Positions 17,108 through 25,971 are shown, counted from the first letter of the stretch. The stretch is DNA of 64,000 bases from Actinomycetota bacterium (GCA_027314515.1 DAHVAR010000179.1:1-64000); one strand, 5' to 3'. Translations and numbers: made by a program. Notes: a model not told the origin generated them from the sequence alone.

Positions 17108-18139
17108 TCAGTCCGCGGCGCGTGGCGCCGCGGTGGATCCGCGGATGACCAATTCGCCGGAGATCAGCACCGTTTCGGGATTCCGGTCCGGATCGTCGAC
17201 CAGCGACATGAGCAACTCCGCCGCCCGCGCGCCGACGTCGTACTGCGGGATCCGGATCGTGGTCAGGGGCGGCTGCAGGCGGCCGGCCAGCAGCATGTCG
17301 TTGAAGCCCACTACTGAGATGTCCTGCGGGCACGCAATCCCTCGCTCTGCGGCTGCGGCGATGATGCCGATCGCCAGCAGGTCGTTGCCCGCGACCACCC
17401 CGGTGACGCGCGGGTGCCTGGTGAGCAGGTCCTGCGCTGTGGCATAGCCCGCATCCTCGTCGAAGGCGACAGCCTCGAGTGCCGCCACCTCTTTCAGGCC
17501 GAGCCGGGCCACCGTCTGGTCGAAGCTGGCCCGGCGCCGGGCGCCGTTGGAGGTGGCCAGCGGTCCGCCGACGAACGCCAGCCGGCGATGGCCGAGGGAG
17601 TACAGGTGCTCGGCTGCCTCGAGCGCGCCGTGGAAGTCATCCGGGACAACCGCAGACACGCCGCCGCGGTCGATGGTCCTGTTGACCAGCACGAGTGGAG
17701 CGTTGCCCGATCGCAGCTCGTTCACCAGCGGGTCGTCGCGAAGCGCCATGGCCAGGAGCAGGCCATCCACCTGGCTTTCCAGCATGGCCGCGACCTGGCG
17801 CCTGGCCTTGCCCAGGTCGTTGTCGGTGCTGGACAGCAGCAGCGAGTAGCCCGCTCGGTCCAGAACGTCCTCAGCGCCGCGCACCGTGGGCGGGAAGAAC
17901 GGGTTGGTGATGTCCGGGACGACCATCCCTATGGACAGCGAGCGCCTGGTCTTCAAGGCTCGCGCCATCCCGTTCACCCGGTAACCGAGACCGTCGGCGG
18001 TCTCCCGCACGCGCTCCAGGGTCTGCGGATTGAGCAGCGCGGCGGTCCGCTCGTTCAGCGCGCGGGATGCGGTGGAGATGTGCACCCCGGCCGCCTCGGC
18101 GACATCCTTGAGCCGGGGAGAACGGCGCGCAGCGGCCAT
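17108..18139 (-). CDS. LacI family transcriptional regulator
   Basis: A 343-residue repressor with an N-terminal HTH (LKDVAEAAGVHISTASRALN), a hinge helix (NGMARALKTRRS) and a type I periplasmic-binding effector domain (SIGMVVPDITNPFF; VSVVGFNDMLLAGRL). The recognition helix HISTASRAL is nearly the same as that of the LacI protein at 22052 (HPATASRAL), consistent with both reading the TGCAAACGNTTGCA sites. One such site lies just upstream of its own start, so autoregulation is likely. It lies between the ThDP operon and the divergent hydrolase-MFS unit. Confidence 0.92.
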   Translation of the reverse strand: MAAARRSPRLKDVAEAAGVHISTASRALNERTAALLNPQTLERVRETADGLGYRVNGMARALKTRRSLSIGMVVPDITNPFFPPTVRGAEDVLDRAGYSLLLSSTDNDLGKARRQVAAMLESQVDGLLLAMALRDDPLVNELRSGNAPLVLVNRTIDRGGVSAVVPDDFHGALEAAEHLYSLGHRRLAFVGGPLATSNGARRRASFDQTVARLGLKEVAALEAVAFDEDAGYATAQDLLTRHPRVTGVVAGNDLLAIGIIAAAAERGIACPQDISVVGFNDMLLAGRLQPPLTTIRIPQYDVGARAAELLMSLVDDPDRNPETVLISGELVIRGSTAAPRAAD

Positions 18140-18165
18140 CGCCCACCCCGCCTTCCGCGTCGGAT

Positions 18166-18179
18166 CGCAAACGCTAGCA
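18166..18179. promoter_or_regulatory. LacI-type operator (site 4), autoregulatory
   Basis: CGCAAACGCTAGCA agrees with the consensus at about 12 of 14 positions. It lies 27 bp upstream of the LacI gene start at 18139. Confidence 0.55.
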
Positions 18180-18311
18180 CTAAACGATAACTAAATTGTA
18201 CCAGCCGCTGACCACGCGGTTCTCTGGCCGTGAGCAGGCACCCCGGCCGCGACCTGCGCCCGGGCGGCCCGGCGGGCCTTGACAGTGCGGGACAGCCATC
18301 GCTAGCGTCGA

Positions 18312-18325
18312 TGCAAACGGTTGCC
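18312..18325. promoter_or_regulatory. LacI-type operator (site 5)
   Basis: TGCAAACGGTTGCC lies 67 bp upstream of the FrsA-like hydrolase GTG at 18392, in the divergent region shared with the LacI gene. Confidence 0.7.
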
Positions 18326-18391
18326 GGCAGACATGCCCCCTAGTACGCCGGCCTGCGCGCGTTCCTGCCCTGGCGACGGAAGGAGACGGTA

Positions 18392-19456
18392 GTGCCGGAC
18401 GTCGAGATCACCTCGGCAGTGGCCAACTGGGGCCCGCGGTTCACGGCCCAGGGCGTCGACCCCGGCGACTTCGCCCGGGTAACCGGTCCGCTCGAGCGCT
18501 GGGCGGACTGGCTCGGGGCCTGGAGTGCTAACGGTGACCTGCACGCGACGCTCGCGCGTGAGGCCGAGGATGCGGGCCGGTTCCTTACTGCGGGGCAAGC
18601 CTGGGTCCACGCCGCGCTCAGTTATCACTTCGCCAAGTTCGTCTGGATGCTTGACCTGGACAGGCACCGGGTTGCCGCCGACCAGGCGGTGGCAGCGATG
18701 AACCGCGCGCACCGGCTGCTCGATGCCACCGCCGAGCGGGTGGAGATCGACTTCGATGGCGCCACCATGATCGGTAACCTGCGCAGGCCGGCGGGCGCGC
18801 AGCGGCCGCCGCTGGTGCTGCTGATCGCCGGCCTTGACTCGACCAAGGAAGAGTTCTTCGCGGTGGAGAACGTGTTCCTGGCGCGCGGAATGGCAACGTT
18901 CTCGCTGGACGGCCCTGGTCAGGGCGAGACGGGCTATGCCCTCAAGATCCGCCCGGACTTCGAGGCGCCGGTGGCCGCCGTGCTGGACGTGCTGTGCGCC
19001 CGCAGCGACCTCGACGGGAGCCGGGTAGGCCTGCTGGGAGTGAGCCTCGGCGGCTACTACGGTGCCAGGGCGGCCGCCTTCGAGCCGCGCATCAGGGCGG
19101 TGGTGATCTCCGGCGGTCCCTACGACTACGGCGCGCTCATCCGCGACCGGGCGCCGCACAGCTTCGCGACGTTCGCGCACAACAGCGGAACTGCCACGCC
19201 GGAGGAGACCTACGAGTTCGCCGCCCGGCTGACCCTGGCGGGCGTGCTCGATCAGCTGAGCCAGCCCATGATCGTGGTCTTCGGCAAGCGTGACCGGCTC
19301 ATCCCCTGGCAGCACGCCGAACGGGTAGCGCGCGAGGCCAGAAACGCCGACCTGTGGCTCTTCGAGGAGGGCAACCACGTCTGCATGAACCTCACCTACC
19401 GATGGCGACCGCAGGCGGCGGACTGGCTGGCCGAGCGGCTGGGTGAGATCTCCTGA
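18392..19456 (+). CDS. FrsA-like alpha/beta hydrolase (second paralogue)
   Basis: A 354-residue protein with the same plan as the hydrolase at 2487: an N-terminal helical cap, then LLIAGLDSTKEEFFA, SLDGPGQGETG, nucleophile elbow GLLGVSLGGYYGA, and an acid/His end with FGKRDRLIP and EEGNHVCMN. It is in the group containing 2,6-dihydroxypseudooxynicotine hydrolase, which cleaves C-C bonds beside a ketone. It starts at GTG, preceded by GAAGGAG. The MFS gene follows 30 bp later, probably as an operon. Substrate unknown. Confidence 0.82.
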   Translation: MPDVEITSAVANWGPRFTAQGVDPGDFARVTGPLERWADWLGAWSANGDLHATLAREAEDAGRFLTAGQAWVHAALSYHFAKFVWMLDLDRHRVAADQAVAAMNRAHRLLDATAERVEIDFDGATMIGNLRRPAGAQRPPLVLLIAGLDSTKEEFFAVENVFLARGMATFSLDGPGQGETGYALKIRPDFEAPVAAVLDVLCARSDLDGSRVGLLGVSLGGYYGARAAAFEPRIRAVVISGGPYDYGALIRDRAPHSFATFAHNSGTATPEETYEFAARLTLAGVLDQLSQPMIVVFGKRDRLIPWQHAERVAREARNADLWLFEEGNHVCMNLTYRWRPQAADWLAERLGEIS

Positions 19457-19486
19457 CCGGGCACCCGCCAGCCCGGCGGGTGCTCA

Positions 19487-20860
19487 GTGACTACTCCGGC
19501 GGAACCGGCGACGGAACCGACCACACCACGGGAACCGCTGTTGCGCGCAGCGCGGGATCGCCGTGCGCTCACCGTGATGACCGTGGCGCACGGCATCCAG
19601 CATCTTTACGTCGGCGGCCTGGCCCTCAGCTACCCGTTCGTGGTCGCGCAGTTTCATCTCTCCTACGCCGTGCTCGGCGTAGTGCTGACGGCGGCGGGCT
19701 TGCTCGGCGGATTCCTGCAGGGCACCGCCGGCCTGCTGCGGCAGATGAGTGCCCGCGCGATCATCGCCGCGCAGGATACCGGGCTGGCCGTGGCGAGCTT
19801 GCTGGCCGCGGTAGCGCCGGCCTTTGGCCTGTTCGCCGCCGCCCGGGTGCTGGGCGCGGCGGTGAGCTGGCCGCAGCATCCGGTCGGCTCGGCATATCTG
19901 TCGCAACGGTTCCCGCACCGTCGGGCTACCGTGCTGAGCTGGCATACCGCAGGCGGCAGCATCGGGACCGTGGCGGCGCCGCTGATCCTGTCAGCGGTGA
20001 TCGCAACGGCCGGCTGGCGCACCGGGCTGCTCGTGCTCGGCGCCTTGCTGCTGGCCGGCGCGGTCATCGTCCGGGTGGCGCTGCCAGCGGAGCGGCGGGC
20101 CGCGGCAGCCGGCCACGGCAGTACCGGCGGACAGGACGGGGCCGCCAGCCAGGACATGGCTGCCGGCGACCACAGCACCGCCAGCTACGACAGCGCTGTC
20201 GGCGACCACAGCGCCAGCCACCACAGCACCCCCGGCCACGACAGCACCCCCGGCCACGACGAGTCCACCCTCCCGGCGGGGCCCGCGCCGCTGCGCACGG
20301 TGCTGCGCGGCCGACGCGTGATAGCGCTCCTGATCGCCTCGACTATCGCGGCCGGAGGTCGCGGGCTAGGCGTGCTGACCACCTACGTTCCCGCCTACCT
20401 GCATAGCGGGCTGCACCTGCCGACGCTGACGGTCGGAGCCCTGTTCACCGCGGTAGTGGCGGCGAGCGTGGCCGGACCGGTGGTAGGCGGCATGCTGGCC
20501 GACCGCTTCGGCAGGCTGCGGACTCTGGTCACCACGTATGCCTGCGGAGCCGTGGCGCTGGTGGCATTCGGTTTCGCCGGCAGCAATGTCGCCCTGCTGG
20601 CCGTGTTCGGGGTCTGCGTCGGCGTCCTGGCCTACACCGAGTCGCCGCTGCTCCAGGCCGTGTTCTCCGACTTCACCCAGCACGGCAGCGCGCGGTCTTC
20701 GTTCGGGGCGTTCTTCGCCATCTCGTTCGGCGTCGGATCGCTGTGGACGGCGGCGCTCGGCTGGGTCATCACCGCGGCCGGCTTCAGCGTCGCGTTCGCC
20801 GTCATGGCCGGGTCGTTCGTCGTCGCCGCAGCCGTCATCGTGGCGTTCGTCCGGGAGTGA
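19487..20860 (+). CDS. Major facilitator superfamily transporter
   Basis: A 457-residue membrane protein with twelve likely membrane segments in two halves (TVMTVAHGIQHLYVGGLALSY; the loop GGMLADRFGRLRTL carries the MFS motif A). The central cytoplasmic loop is enlarged and rich in His, Ser, Asp and Gly, ending in a duplicated STPGHD unit coded by an 18-bp repeat. It starts with GTG. It is linked to the FrsA-like hydrolase and so may import or export that pathway's substrate. Confidence 0.88.
   Translation: MTTPAEPATEPTTPREPLLRAARDRRALTVMTVAHGIQHLYVGGLALSYPFVVAQFHLSYAVLGVVLTAAGLLGGFLQGTAGLLRQMSARAIIAAQDTGLAVASLLAAVAPAFGLFAAARVLGAAVSWPQHPVGSAYLSQRFPHRRATVLSWHTAGGSIGTVAAPLILSAVIATAGWRTGLLVLGALLLAGAVIVRVALPAERRAAAAGHGSTGGQDGAASQDMAAGDHSTASYDSAVGDHSASHHSTPGHDSTPGHDESTLPAGPAPLRTVLRGRRVIALLIASTIAAGGRGLGVLTTYVPAYLHSGLHLPTLTVGALFTAVVAASVAGPVVGGMLADRFGRLRTLVTTYACGAVALVAFGFAGSNVALLAVFGVCVGVLAYTESPLLQAVFSDFTQHGSARSSFGAFFAISFGVGSLWTAALGWVITAAGFSVAFAVMAGSFVVAAAVIVAFVRE
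20223..20258. repeat. 18-bp tandem repeat, 2 copies, in MFS loop
   Basis: acagcacccccggccacg is repeated exactly twice and encodes the duplicated part of the His-rich central loop. Confidence 0.85.
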
Positions 20861-20871
20861 CGACCCACGCC

Positions 20872-21861
20872 TTAGCGGTTCACCGTGCTCATGTCCGCGT
20901 ACCGGTCACCCGCCGCGGTGCCGGGCGGGAAGGCGGCGCTGATGCTCGCCAGTTCCTCCTGCGTGAGCTGCAGGGACGCGGCAGCGATGTTCTGCTCGAG
21001 GTGCTCCACGCTGGCCGTGCCGGGAATCGGGACGATATCGTCGCCGCGAGCCAGCAGCCAGGCGAGCGCGAGCTGCGCAGGGGTGACACCGCGCGCATCG
21101 GCGATGGCGCGCAACCGCGCGGCGACCCCGGCGTTCGAGCGCAAGTTATCGCCCACGAACCGGGGATGCTGCCGACGCACGTCACCGTCCGCCAGTTGCG
21201 CCGGGTCACTGAACCGCCCGGCGAGGAAGCCCCGCCCGATCGGCGCGTAGGCGACGAACCCGATGCCGAGGTCGCGGACCACGGAGAGGGTCTCCGCCTC
21301 GGGCTCCCGCGACCACAAGCTGTACTCGGTCTGCAACGCGGTGATGGGATACACCGCGTGCGCCCGCCTGATGGTGGCCGGTGCGGCCTCCGAGATCGCC
21401 AGGTGGCCGACCTTGCCGGCCGCGACAAGCTCGGCCATCGCGCCGATCGTCTCCTCGATCGGCACCTGCGGATCCACCCGGTGCAGGTAGTACAGGTCGA
21501 TGTAGTCAACGCCCAGCCGCCGCAGCGACGCGTCACAGGCCTGCGGAACGTACGCCGGATCGCCGTTGGCCCGAAGGAATGCGCCGCCAGGCTTGCGGAC
21601 GTTCCCGAACTTCGTGGCGAGCACAACCTGATCACGGCGGCCCGCGAGCGCTCGTCCGAGCAACTCCTCGTTGGTGAACGGGCCATAGGCATCGGAGGTG
21701 TCGAGAAGCGTGCATCCCAGCTCGAGCGCACGGTCCAGCACCCGCAGCGAGATGCTCTCCTCCGGGGTGCCGTACATCCCGGACAAGCTCATGCAACCCA
21801 GCCCGACAGCGGGTACCGCCAGCCGCGCCGCGCCGAGATAGCGAGTCGGAAGCGCGCTCAC
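20872..21861 (-). CDS. Aldo/keto reductase
   Basis: A 329-residue NADPH-dependent (beta/alpha)8 reductase. The catalytic Asp/Tyr are in [11 protein letters not shown], the Lys is in [10 protein letters not shown], and the His is in [10 protein letters not shown]. The N-terminus [22 protein letters not shown] is typical of the YajO/YhdN-like subgroup. It is convergent with the MFS gene and divergent from the second LacI gene, with an operator in between. It probably reduces a carbonyl intermediate of the island's pathway. Confidence 0.92.
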   Translation of the reverse strand: MSALPTRYLGAARLAVPAVGLGCMSLSGMYGTPEESISLRVLDRALELGCTLLDTSDAYGPFTNEELLGRALAGRRDQVVLATKFGNVRKPGGAFLRANGDPAYVPQACDASLRRLGVDYIDLYYLHRVDPQVPIEETIGAMAELVAAGKVGHLAISEAAPATIRRAHAVYPITALQTEYSLWSREPEAETLSVVRDLGIGFVAYAPIGRGFLAGRFSDPAQLADGDVRRQHPRFVGDNLRSNAGVAARLRAIADARGVTPAQLALAWLLARGDDIVPIPGTASVEHLEQNIAAASLQLTQEELASISAAFPPGTAAGDRYADMSTVNR

Positions 21862-21896
21862 TGTCCCTCCATCGCCAGAGTCGTTGCGACCGTTGC

Positions 21897-21910
21897 TGCA
21901 ATCGTTTGCC
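21897..21910. promoter_or_regulatory. LacI-type operator (site 6)
   Basis: TGCAATCGTTTGCC lies 36 bp upstream of the aldo/keto reductase start and about 140 bp upstream of the divergent LacI start. Confidence 0.7.
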
Positions 21911-22051
21911 CTGAGCCTAGCAGTGGCCTGTCAGGCCCGCCAGGACCCGGTCGTCGCCCCGGCTGCGGGTGCGGCGTCCCCATCGCCCGTTCCGGAGGAT
22001 ACGATTCGGGCAAGCACCACGCCATGCAAAGCCCGCGGAGCGGGAGCGCCG

Positions 22052-23122
22052 ATGCCCGAGCCAGCCGTGAAGCTGCGCGATGTCGCCCGCCTGGCTGGCG
22101 TGCACCCAGCCACCGCATCAAGGGCGCTGAACCCGGATACCAGGCTGCTGGTCAGTGAGGACACCGCGAACCGGGTGCTCGCCGCGGCAGCCGAGCTCGG
22201 TTACCAGCCGAACGCCGTTGCCCGCAGCTTGCGCACCCGCCGGTCGCATACCATCGGCGTGCTCATCCCTGACCTGAACAACCCGCTCTTCCCGCCGATC
22301 GTCCGCGGCCTGGAGGACCGGCTCGAGGCTGACGGCTACGTCGCGCTCATCGGGAATACCGACGGCGACGACGCACGGGAGCGCCGCGTGTTCGAGCAGA
22401 TGCGCGCCCGGCACGTGGACGGTTACGTGCTGGCCACCGCTCACCTGCGCAACCCATTGCTGACCGAGGCCATCCGGGCCGGGGTGCCGGTCGTCCTGAT
22501 GAACCGGATCGCGGAAGATAACAGCCTGCCGTCGGTAACCGTCGACAATGAGCGCGGCGTCAGGATGGCGGTCAGTCACCTGACCTCGCTCGGCCATCGC
22601 GACATCGCGTGCATCGCCGGCCCGCAGGATGTGTCGACCGGGCTCGCCAGGTACCGGGGCTTCCGGGCCGGCATGGCGGCGGCCGGCCTGGAGGTTCCCG
22701 CCCACCGGCTGGCGTTCGCCAGCGCGTTCTCGATCGAGGAAGGCTACCGCTGCCTGCGGCAGATCCTTGCGGCCGGGCGGCCGTGCACAGCGGTAGCAGC
22801 CGGCAACGACATGCTCGCGGTCGGCTGCTATCTCGCGCTGGACGAGGCCGGGCTGAGCTGCCCGGACGAGATGTCCGTCGTCGGCTTCAACGACATGCCG
22901 TTCATCAACATGCTGCGGCCGCCGCTGACGACGCTGGCGTTCTCTCATTACCAGGTCGGCACGCAAGCCGCCCGGCTGCTGCTCGAGCGGCTGAGCGGCG
23001 GCGCCGGGCCGGCGAAGGTACTCTACCTGACCCCCGAGCTCATCGTCAGGGGCTCAACCGCGCCGCCAGCCCGGCTGCCCAGCTACTTCGAACTGAAGAA
23101 GTCGGGGCGTGGCGGTCCGTGA
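22052..23122 (+). CDS. LacI family transcriptional regulator (second)
   Basis: A 356-residue repressor with HTH KLRDVARLAGVHPATASRALN, hinge NAVARSLRTRRS and effector domain HTIGVLIPDLNNPLFPP...GFNDMPFINMLRPPLTT. I set the start at ATG 22052, which is preceded by GGGAG and begins just before the HTH; the track start at 21884 would add 56 non-conserved residues and overlap the operator region. The close match to the first LacI in the recognition helix suggests overlapping DNA specificity. Confidence 0.92.
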   Translation: MPEPAVKLRDVARLAGVHPATASRALNPDTRLLVSEDTANRVLAAAAELGYQPNAVARSLRTRRSHTIGVLIPDLNNPLFPPIVRGLEDRLEADGYVALIGNTDGDDARERRVFEQMRARHVDGYVLATAHLRNPLLTEAIRAGVPVVLMNRIAEDNSLPSVTVDNERGVRMAVSHLTSLGHRDIACIAGPQDVSTGLARYRGFRAGMAAAGLEVPAHRLAFASAFSIEEGYRCLRQILAAGRPCTAVAAGNDMLAVGCYLALDEAGLSCPDEMSVVGFNDMPFINMLRPPLTTLAFSHYQVGTQAARLLLERLSGGAGPAKVLYLTPELIVRGSTAPPARLPSYFELKKSGRGGP

Positions 23123-23175
23123 TCTTGGTGCACTGAACAGGGGGGATGGCCTCGAACCCTAGGGCTCAGGTGAGT

Positions 23176-23201
23176 AGCCGGGGGAATCGCACCCCCCGGC
23201 T
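23176..23201 (+). terminator. Hairpin after LacI gene
   Basis: AGCCGGGGG and CCCCCGGCT form a perfect 9-bp stem with an 8-nt loop, 54 bp after the LacI stop. No U-tract follows, so it may be a terminator or just an mRNA 3'-end structure. Confidence 0.45.
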
Positions 23202-23331
23202 CTCGCGGAGCCCGGCGTGAGAATCTCCCCGCACCTCTCCTACGTTGGCATCGAGGGATGGCAGTTTCGGATTTAGCTCGTCAGCAGACTCGCGCTGTTC
23301 ACGGGGGCATGGCCCCAGAGGAGGTGCGTCG

Positions 23332-24036
23332 TTGAGTTCTTTCATCAGTAGTGACGATGCGAGCATGCTCGAGGCGGTCCGCGCCGACCTGACTGCGGCT
23401 CAGTACGGTCAATCAGTGCGTATGCGGGTCGCGCCGCAAGTGATCATCGCCAGGGGCAGGCGCCGACTGCGACGGCGACGGCGAAGTGCCCTGGTTGCCG
23501 CCGCGGTTGTCGCGGTCGCCGGTGGCATCTTGCTGGCAGTACGTCCCTGGCCAGTGCCGCTGCCAGGACATGCGCACAATCCGATGCTGCAGATTCACAC
23601 GACCGCGTGGACGGTCACTCGCCGTACCGACGGCATCGTGACGCTGAGCATGCGCCAGGACGAGAACTTCGGACTGCTGCGCCGGGCACTGGCCGAAGCC
23701 GGTGTACCGGCGGTCGTGCTCGACCGCACCGTCTGCCCGTTTCCGGCAGCGGGCCAGCCGGAGGTTCCGGCGGTGTTCCCTGCGATTCCGGTAAGCAGCA
23801 CCAGGGATTGGTTCGAGATCAGGCCATCAGCGATGCCTCGCGGGGCCAAGATCCTTATCGGTTTCCACGCCGCCAACGGCCTTGTGCTGTTCCAGGCTCA
23901 CAAGCCACTGAGCCAGGCAGCGAAACGCCGACTTGCCGGCAGCGAACAGAAAGTAAACCTTACGACCTTCGCGCTGCTCGTCTGGGACAGTTCGGCGGCC
24001 CTGGCGACTCCTGTGAACGGCCACTGCAGCACCTAG
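23332..24036 (+). CDS. Single-pass membrane protein, anti-sigma-factor-like, function unknown
   Basis: A 234-residue protein with a soluble N-terminus (about 45 residues), a run of basic residues (GRRRLRRRRRS), one membrane segment (ALVAAAVVAVAGGILLAV) and an extracytoplasmic domain of about 160 residues that I do not recognise. The track's start at 23245 lacks an SD; the TTG at 23332 has AGAGGAGG seven bases upstream, so I use it. The layout resembles actinobacterial membrane proteins encoded beside ECF sigma factors, but no sigma gene is adjacent. Function is unassigned. Confidence 0.65.
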   Translation: MSSFISSDDASMLEAVRADLTAAQYGQSVRMRVAPQVIIARGRRRLRRRRRSALVAAAVVAVAGGILLAVRPWPVPLPGHAHNPMLQIHTTAWTVTRRTDGIVTLSMRQDENFGLLRRALAEAGVPAVVLDRTVCPFPAAGQPEVPAVFPAIPVSSTRDWFEIRPSAMPRGAKILIGFHAANGLVLFQAHKPLSQAAKRRLAGSEQKVNLTTFALLVWDSSAALATPVNGHCST

Positions 24037-24139
24037 CGAACCCGCGAAGTTGACGACGATGCGGCCCGCCGGTGCGGACCGCATCTGCCTGCCGAGCTGT
24101 CGGGCTGACCTAGGAGATCGCGTCACCTAGCATGTGCTG

Positions 24140-24847
24140 ATGGCGCTTCCTGCTCAGTGCGGCCCGGCCGTCGTGGCGGATATCCCGGACCCGACGCCCG
24201 CGCGCAATCTCCGGGCCGACGCGACGCGCAATCGGGTGGCAATTCTGTCTGCCGCCAGGGAAGTCTTCGCAGAGCAGGGCTTGCGGGCGCCACTGGAGGA
24301 GATCGCGAGGCGTGCCCAGGTCGGCATCGCCACCCTCTACCGGAGGTTCCCGACCCGGGAGCGGCTGATCGCTGCCGCGCTGATGGAAAAGCTTATCCAG
24401 TACGAGGCAGCAGCCAGCCAGGCACTGGCCGAGCCAGACCCGTGGGACGGGTTCGCCGGCCTGATTCGCCGGATCTGCGAGCTGCAAGCAGGCGACAGGG
24501 GTCTCAGTGATCTGCTCTCGATGACACTGCCAGCCAGCGAGGACGTCGAGAAGTTGCGGACCGCGGCGCACGCGCACGTGAGCCAGCTCGTGGAGAACGC
24601 CAAGGCAGCAGGACGCCTCAGGCCGGACTTCGCCGCCGAGGATCTCCTGCTGGTCCTGATTGCCAACGCCGCGGTCGCGCACGTCACCGGTGCTGACGCG
24701 CCGGGCGCCTGGCAGCGATTCGTGGCGCTCGTTCTCGACGCATTTCAGCACACCGGCGGTGCGAGCCTGCCGGACGCGCCGTCGGCTGACCAGATGAGGC
24801 GGGCCATGGCGCGACTCGCCAGGGACCGAGGCTGCGGACCGCTCTAG
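24140..24847 (+). CDS. TetR family transcriptional regulator
   Basis: A protein of about 235 residues with an N-terminal TetR HTH (ILSAAREVFAEQGLRAPLEEIARRAQVGIATLYRRFPTRERLI, residues about 33-75) and a helical ligand domain. The start may be ATG 24140 or GTG 24134. It is followed tail-to-tail by remnants of an FtsX permease gene, which may have been part of its former target operon. The effector is unknown. Confidence 0.9.
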   Translation: MALPAQCGPAVVADIPDPTPARNLRADATRNRVAILSAAREVFAEQGLRAPLEEIARRAQVGIATLYRRFPTRERLIAAALMEKLIQYEAAASQALAEPDPWDGFAGLIRRICELQAGDRGLSDLLSMTLPASEDVEKLRTAAHAHVSQLVENAKAAGRLRPDFAAEDLLLVLIANAAVAHVTGADAPGAWQRFVALVLDAFQHTGGASLPDAPSADQMRRAMARLARDRGCGPL

Positions 24848-25372
24848 GCTGCCGGGGATTGCCAGGGCACCGGCAATCGCGATAGCCGGTCCGGCGAAGG
24901 CCAGCCCCGCCATTTCCGCCGGATGGTAGACGTTCATCAGGTTGGCAGGCACTCCAACGTCGGCCGCGCTGGCCATCGCCGGCAGCACGACCCGGTGGAG
25001 CCGGACGTCGGCCGGCCCGGCGATCAGCCCTGCCACTAGTCCCGTTCCGGAGGGCGACCATCAGGCCGACCACCTGAGAGCTCCGCTGGTTGCGGAAGAC
25101 GGCATAGTCCTGCCCGAGCCTGTTGCTGAGGCCCTGTACGTAGCCGCCTCGTCGATGCCGGGTCGCAGCCCGACGTCGTACCGGATGGGCGTCAGGCCGG
25201 GCTGGATCGCGGCCAGCGTCTGCCAGCCGGGCGCAACGCGGCCGCCCGGCGTCACCCAGCCTGCCGCCGATCCGGTGACCGAGCTGGCAAAGCCGACCAC
25301 GGTCAGCCTCGGCTTTCCTGGCACGCCGGGCAGGGTCAGCTTGGTACCGAGCGGAAGCACGCCGCTTCCGGG
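24848..25372 (-). pseudogene. Decayed FtsX-like ABC transporter permease
   Basis: Three minus-strand frames together give parts of an actinobacterial FtsX/MacB-type permease. About 25357-25140 encodes GTKLTLPGVPGKPRLTVVGFASSVTGSAAGWVTP. A different frame at about 25142-25055 encodes YVQGLSNRLGQDYAVFRN and VGLMVAL. A third frame from about 25050 to 24848 encodes GTGLVAGLIAG...LHRVVLPAMASAADVGVP and NVYHPAEMAGLAFAGPAIAIAGA, the usual C-terminal end. A frameshift near 25140, an internal deletion near 25045 (membrane segments between VAL and GLVAGL are missing) and the missing N-terminus show it is dead. Family recognition is from memory of the motif pattern. Confidence 0.72.
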
Positions 25373-25428
25373 GGCGCGGCGCTGCTCGCGCTTGCTCCGG
25401 CCGGCGTGGTCGTGGCCGCCGCCTGCAG

Positions 25429-25971
25429 TCCGAGATCCTCGCCGCTCCGTCGGCAAGCGGCTGCCGGGTCCTCATCCTGACGACCTTCGGCCTTGACCAG
25501 TACGTCTATGCGGCGCTCACGGCTGGTGCAAGCGGTTTCCTGCTCAAGGATGTCTCGCCCGAACAGCTTGTCCCCGCCGTCCGGATGGTGCGCTCAGGCG
25601 ACGCCCTGCTGGCCCCGTCTATTACCCGGCGCCTGGTCGAGCGGTTCGCGCCGCCGGCGGCAGGGCGTACTGCCGCCCATGCGAACTTGTCCGAGCTGAC
25701 GCCACGCGAGCTTGAAGTGCTGCGCCTGATGGCACATGGCCTGAGCAACGCCGACCTTGCCGTGGAGCTAACGCCGAGCGAGGCGACGATCAAGACGCAC
25801 GTGGCGCGGATCCTGGCCAAGCTGCAGCTACGCGACCGGGTTCAGGCAGTCGTCGCGGCCTACGAGACGGGACTGGTCGGCCCCGGCAGCCAGCGGTCCC
25901 GACGGACACCGGCCCGGGAGCCGCAGCCCAGCACGGTCCGGAGTGAGTCGGACCGGGCGGTCGCCTGCTAA
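25429..25971 (+). pseudogene. N-terminally truncated NarL/LuxR response regulator
   Basis: The frame reads ...CRVLILTTFGLDQYVYAALTAGASGFLLKDVSPEQLVPAVRMV, which is the second half of a CheY-like receiver, then a LuxR HTH (LTPRELEVLRLMAHGLSNADLAVEL, KTHVARILAKLQLRDRVQAV). The first half of the receiver with the phosphoacceptor Asp is absent; the sequence before about 25429 belongs to the FtsX relic region. The track calls only 25585-25971. No histidine kinase is nearby. The stop overlaps the convergent YbhN-like gene by 3 bp. A residual DNA-binding protein could still be made from the internal ATG. Confidence 0.7.

Noticed and set aside
14229-17447. 1072-residue plus-strand ORF
   Set aside because: It is the antisense shadow of the creatininase and ThDP genes. 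Its translation is Arg/Gly/His-rich with no family motif, whereas the minus-strand proteins have full catalytic signatures.
20743-22158. 471-residue plus-strand ORF
   Set aside because: Antisense shadow of the aldo/keto reductase; it also overlaps the MFS and LacI genes.
23123-23331. Possible mobile-element end or group II intron fragment in the gap after LacI-2
   Set aside because: Apart from one GC hairpin I found no matching ends, target duplication or transposase/reverse-transcriptase motif.
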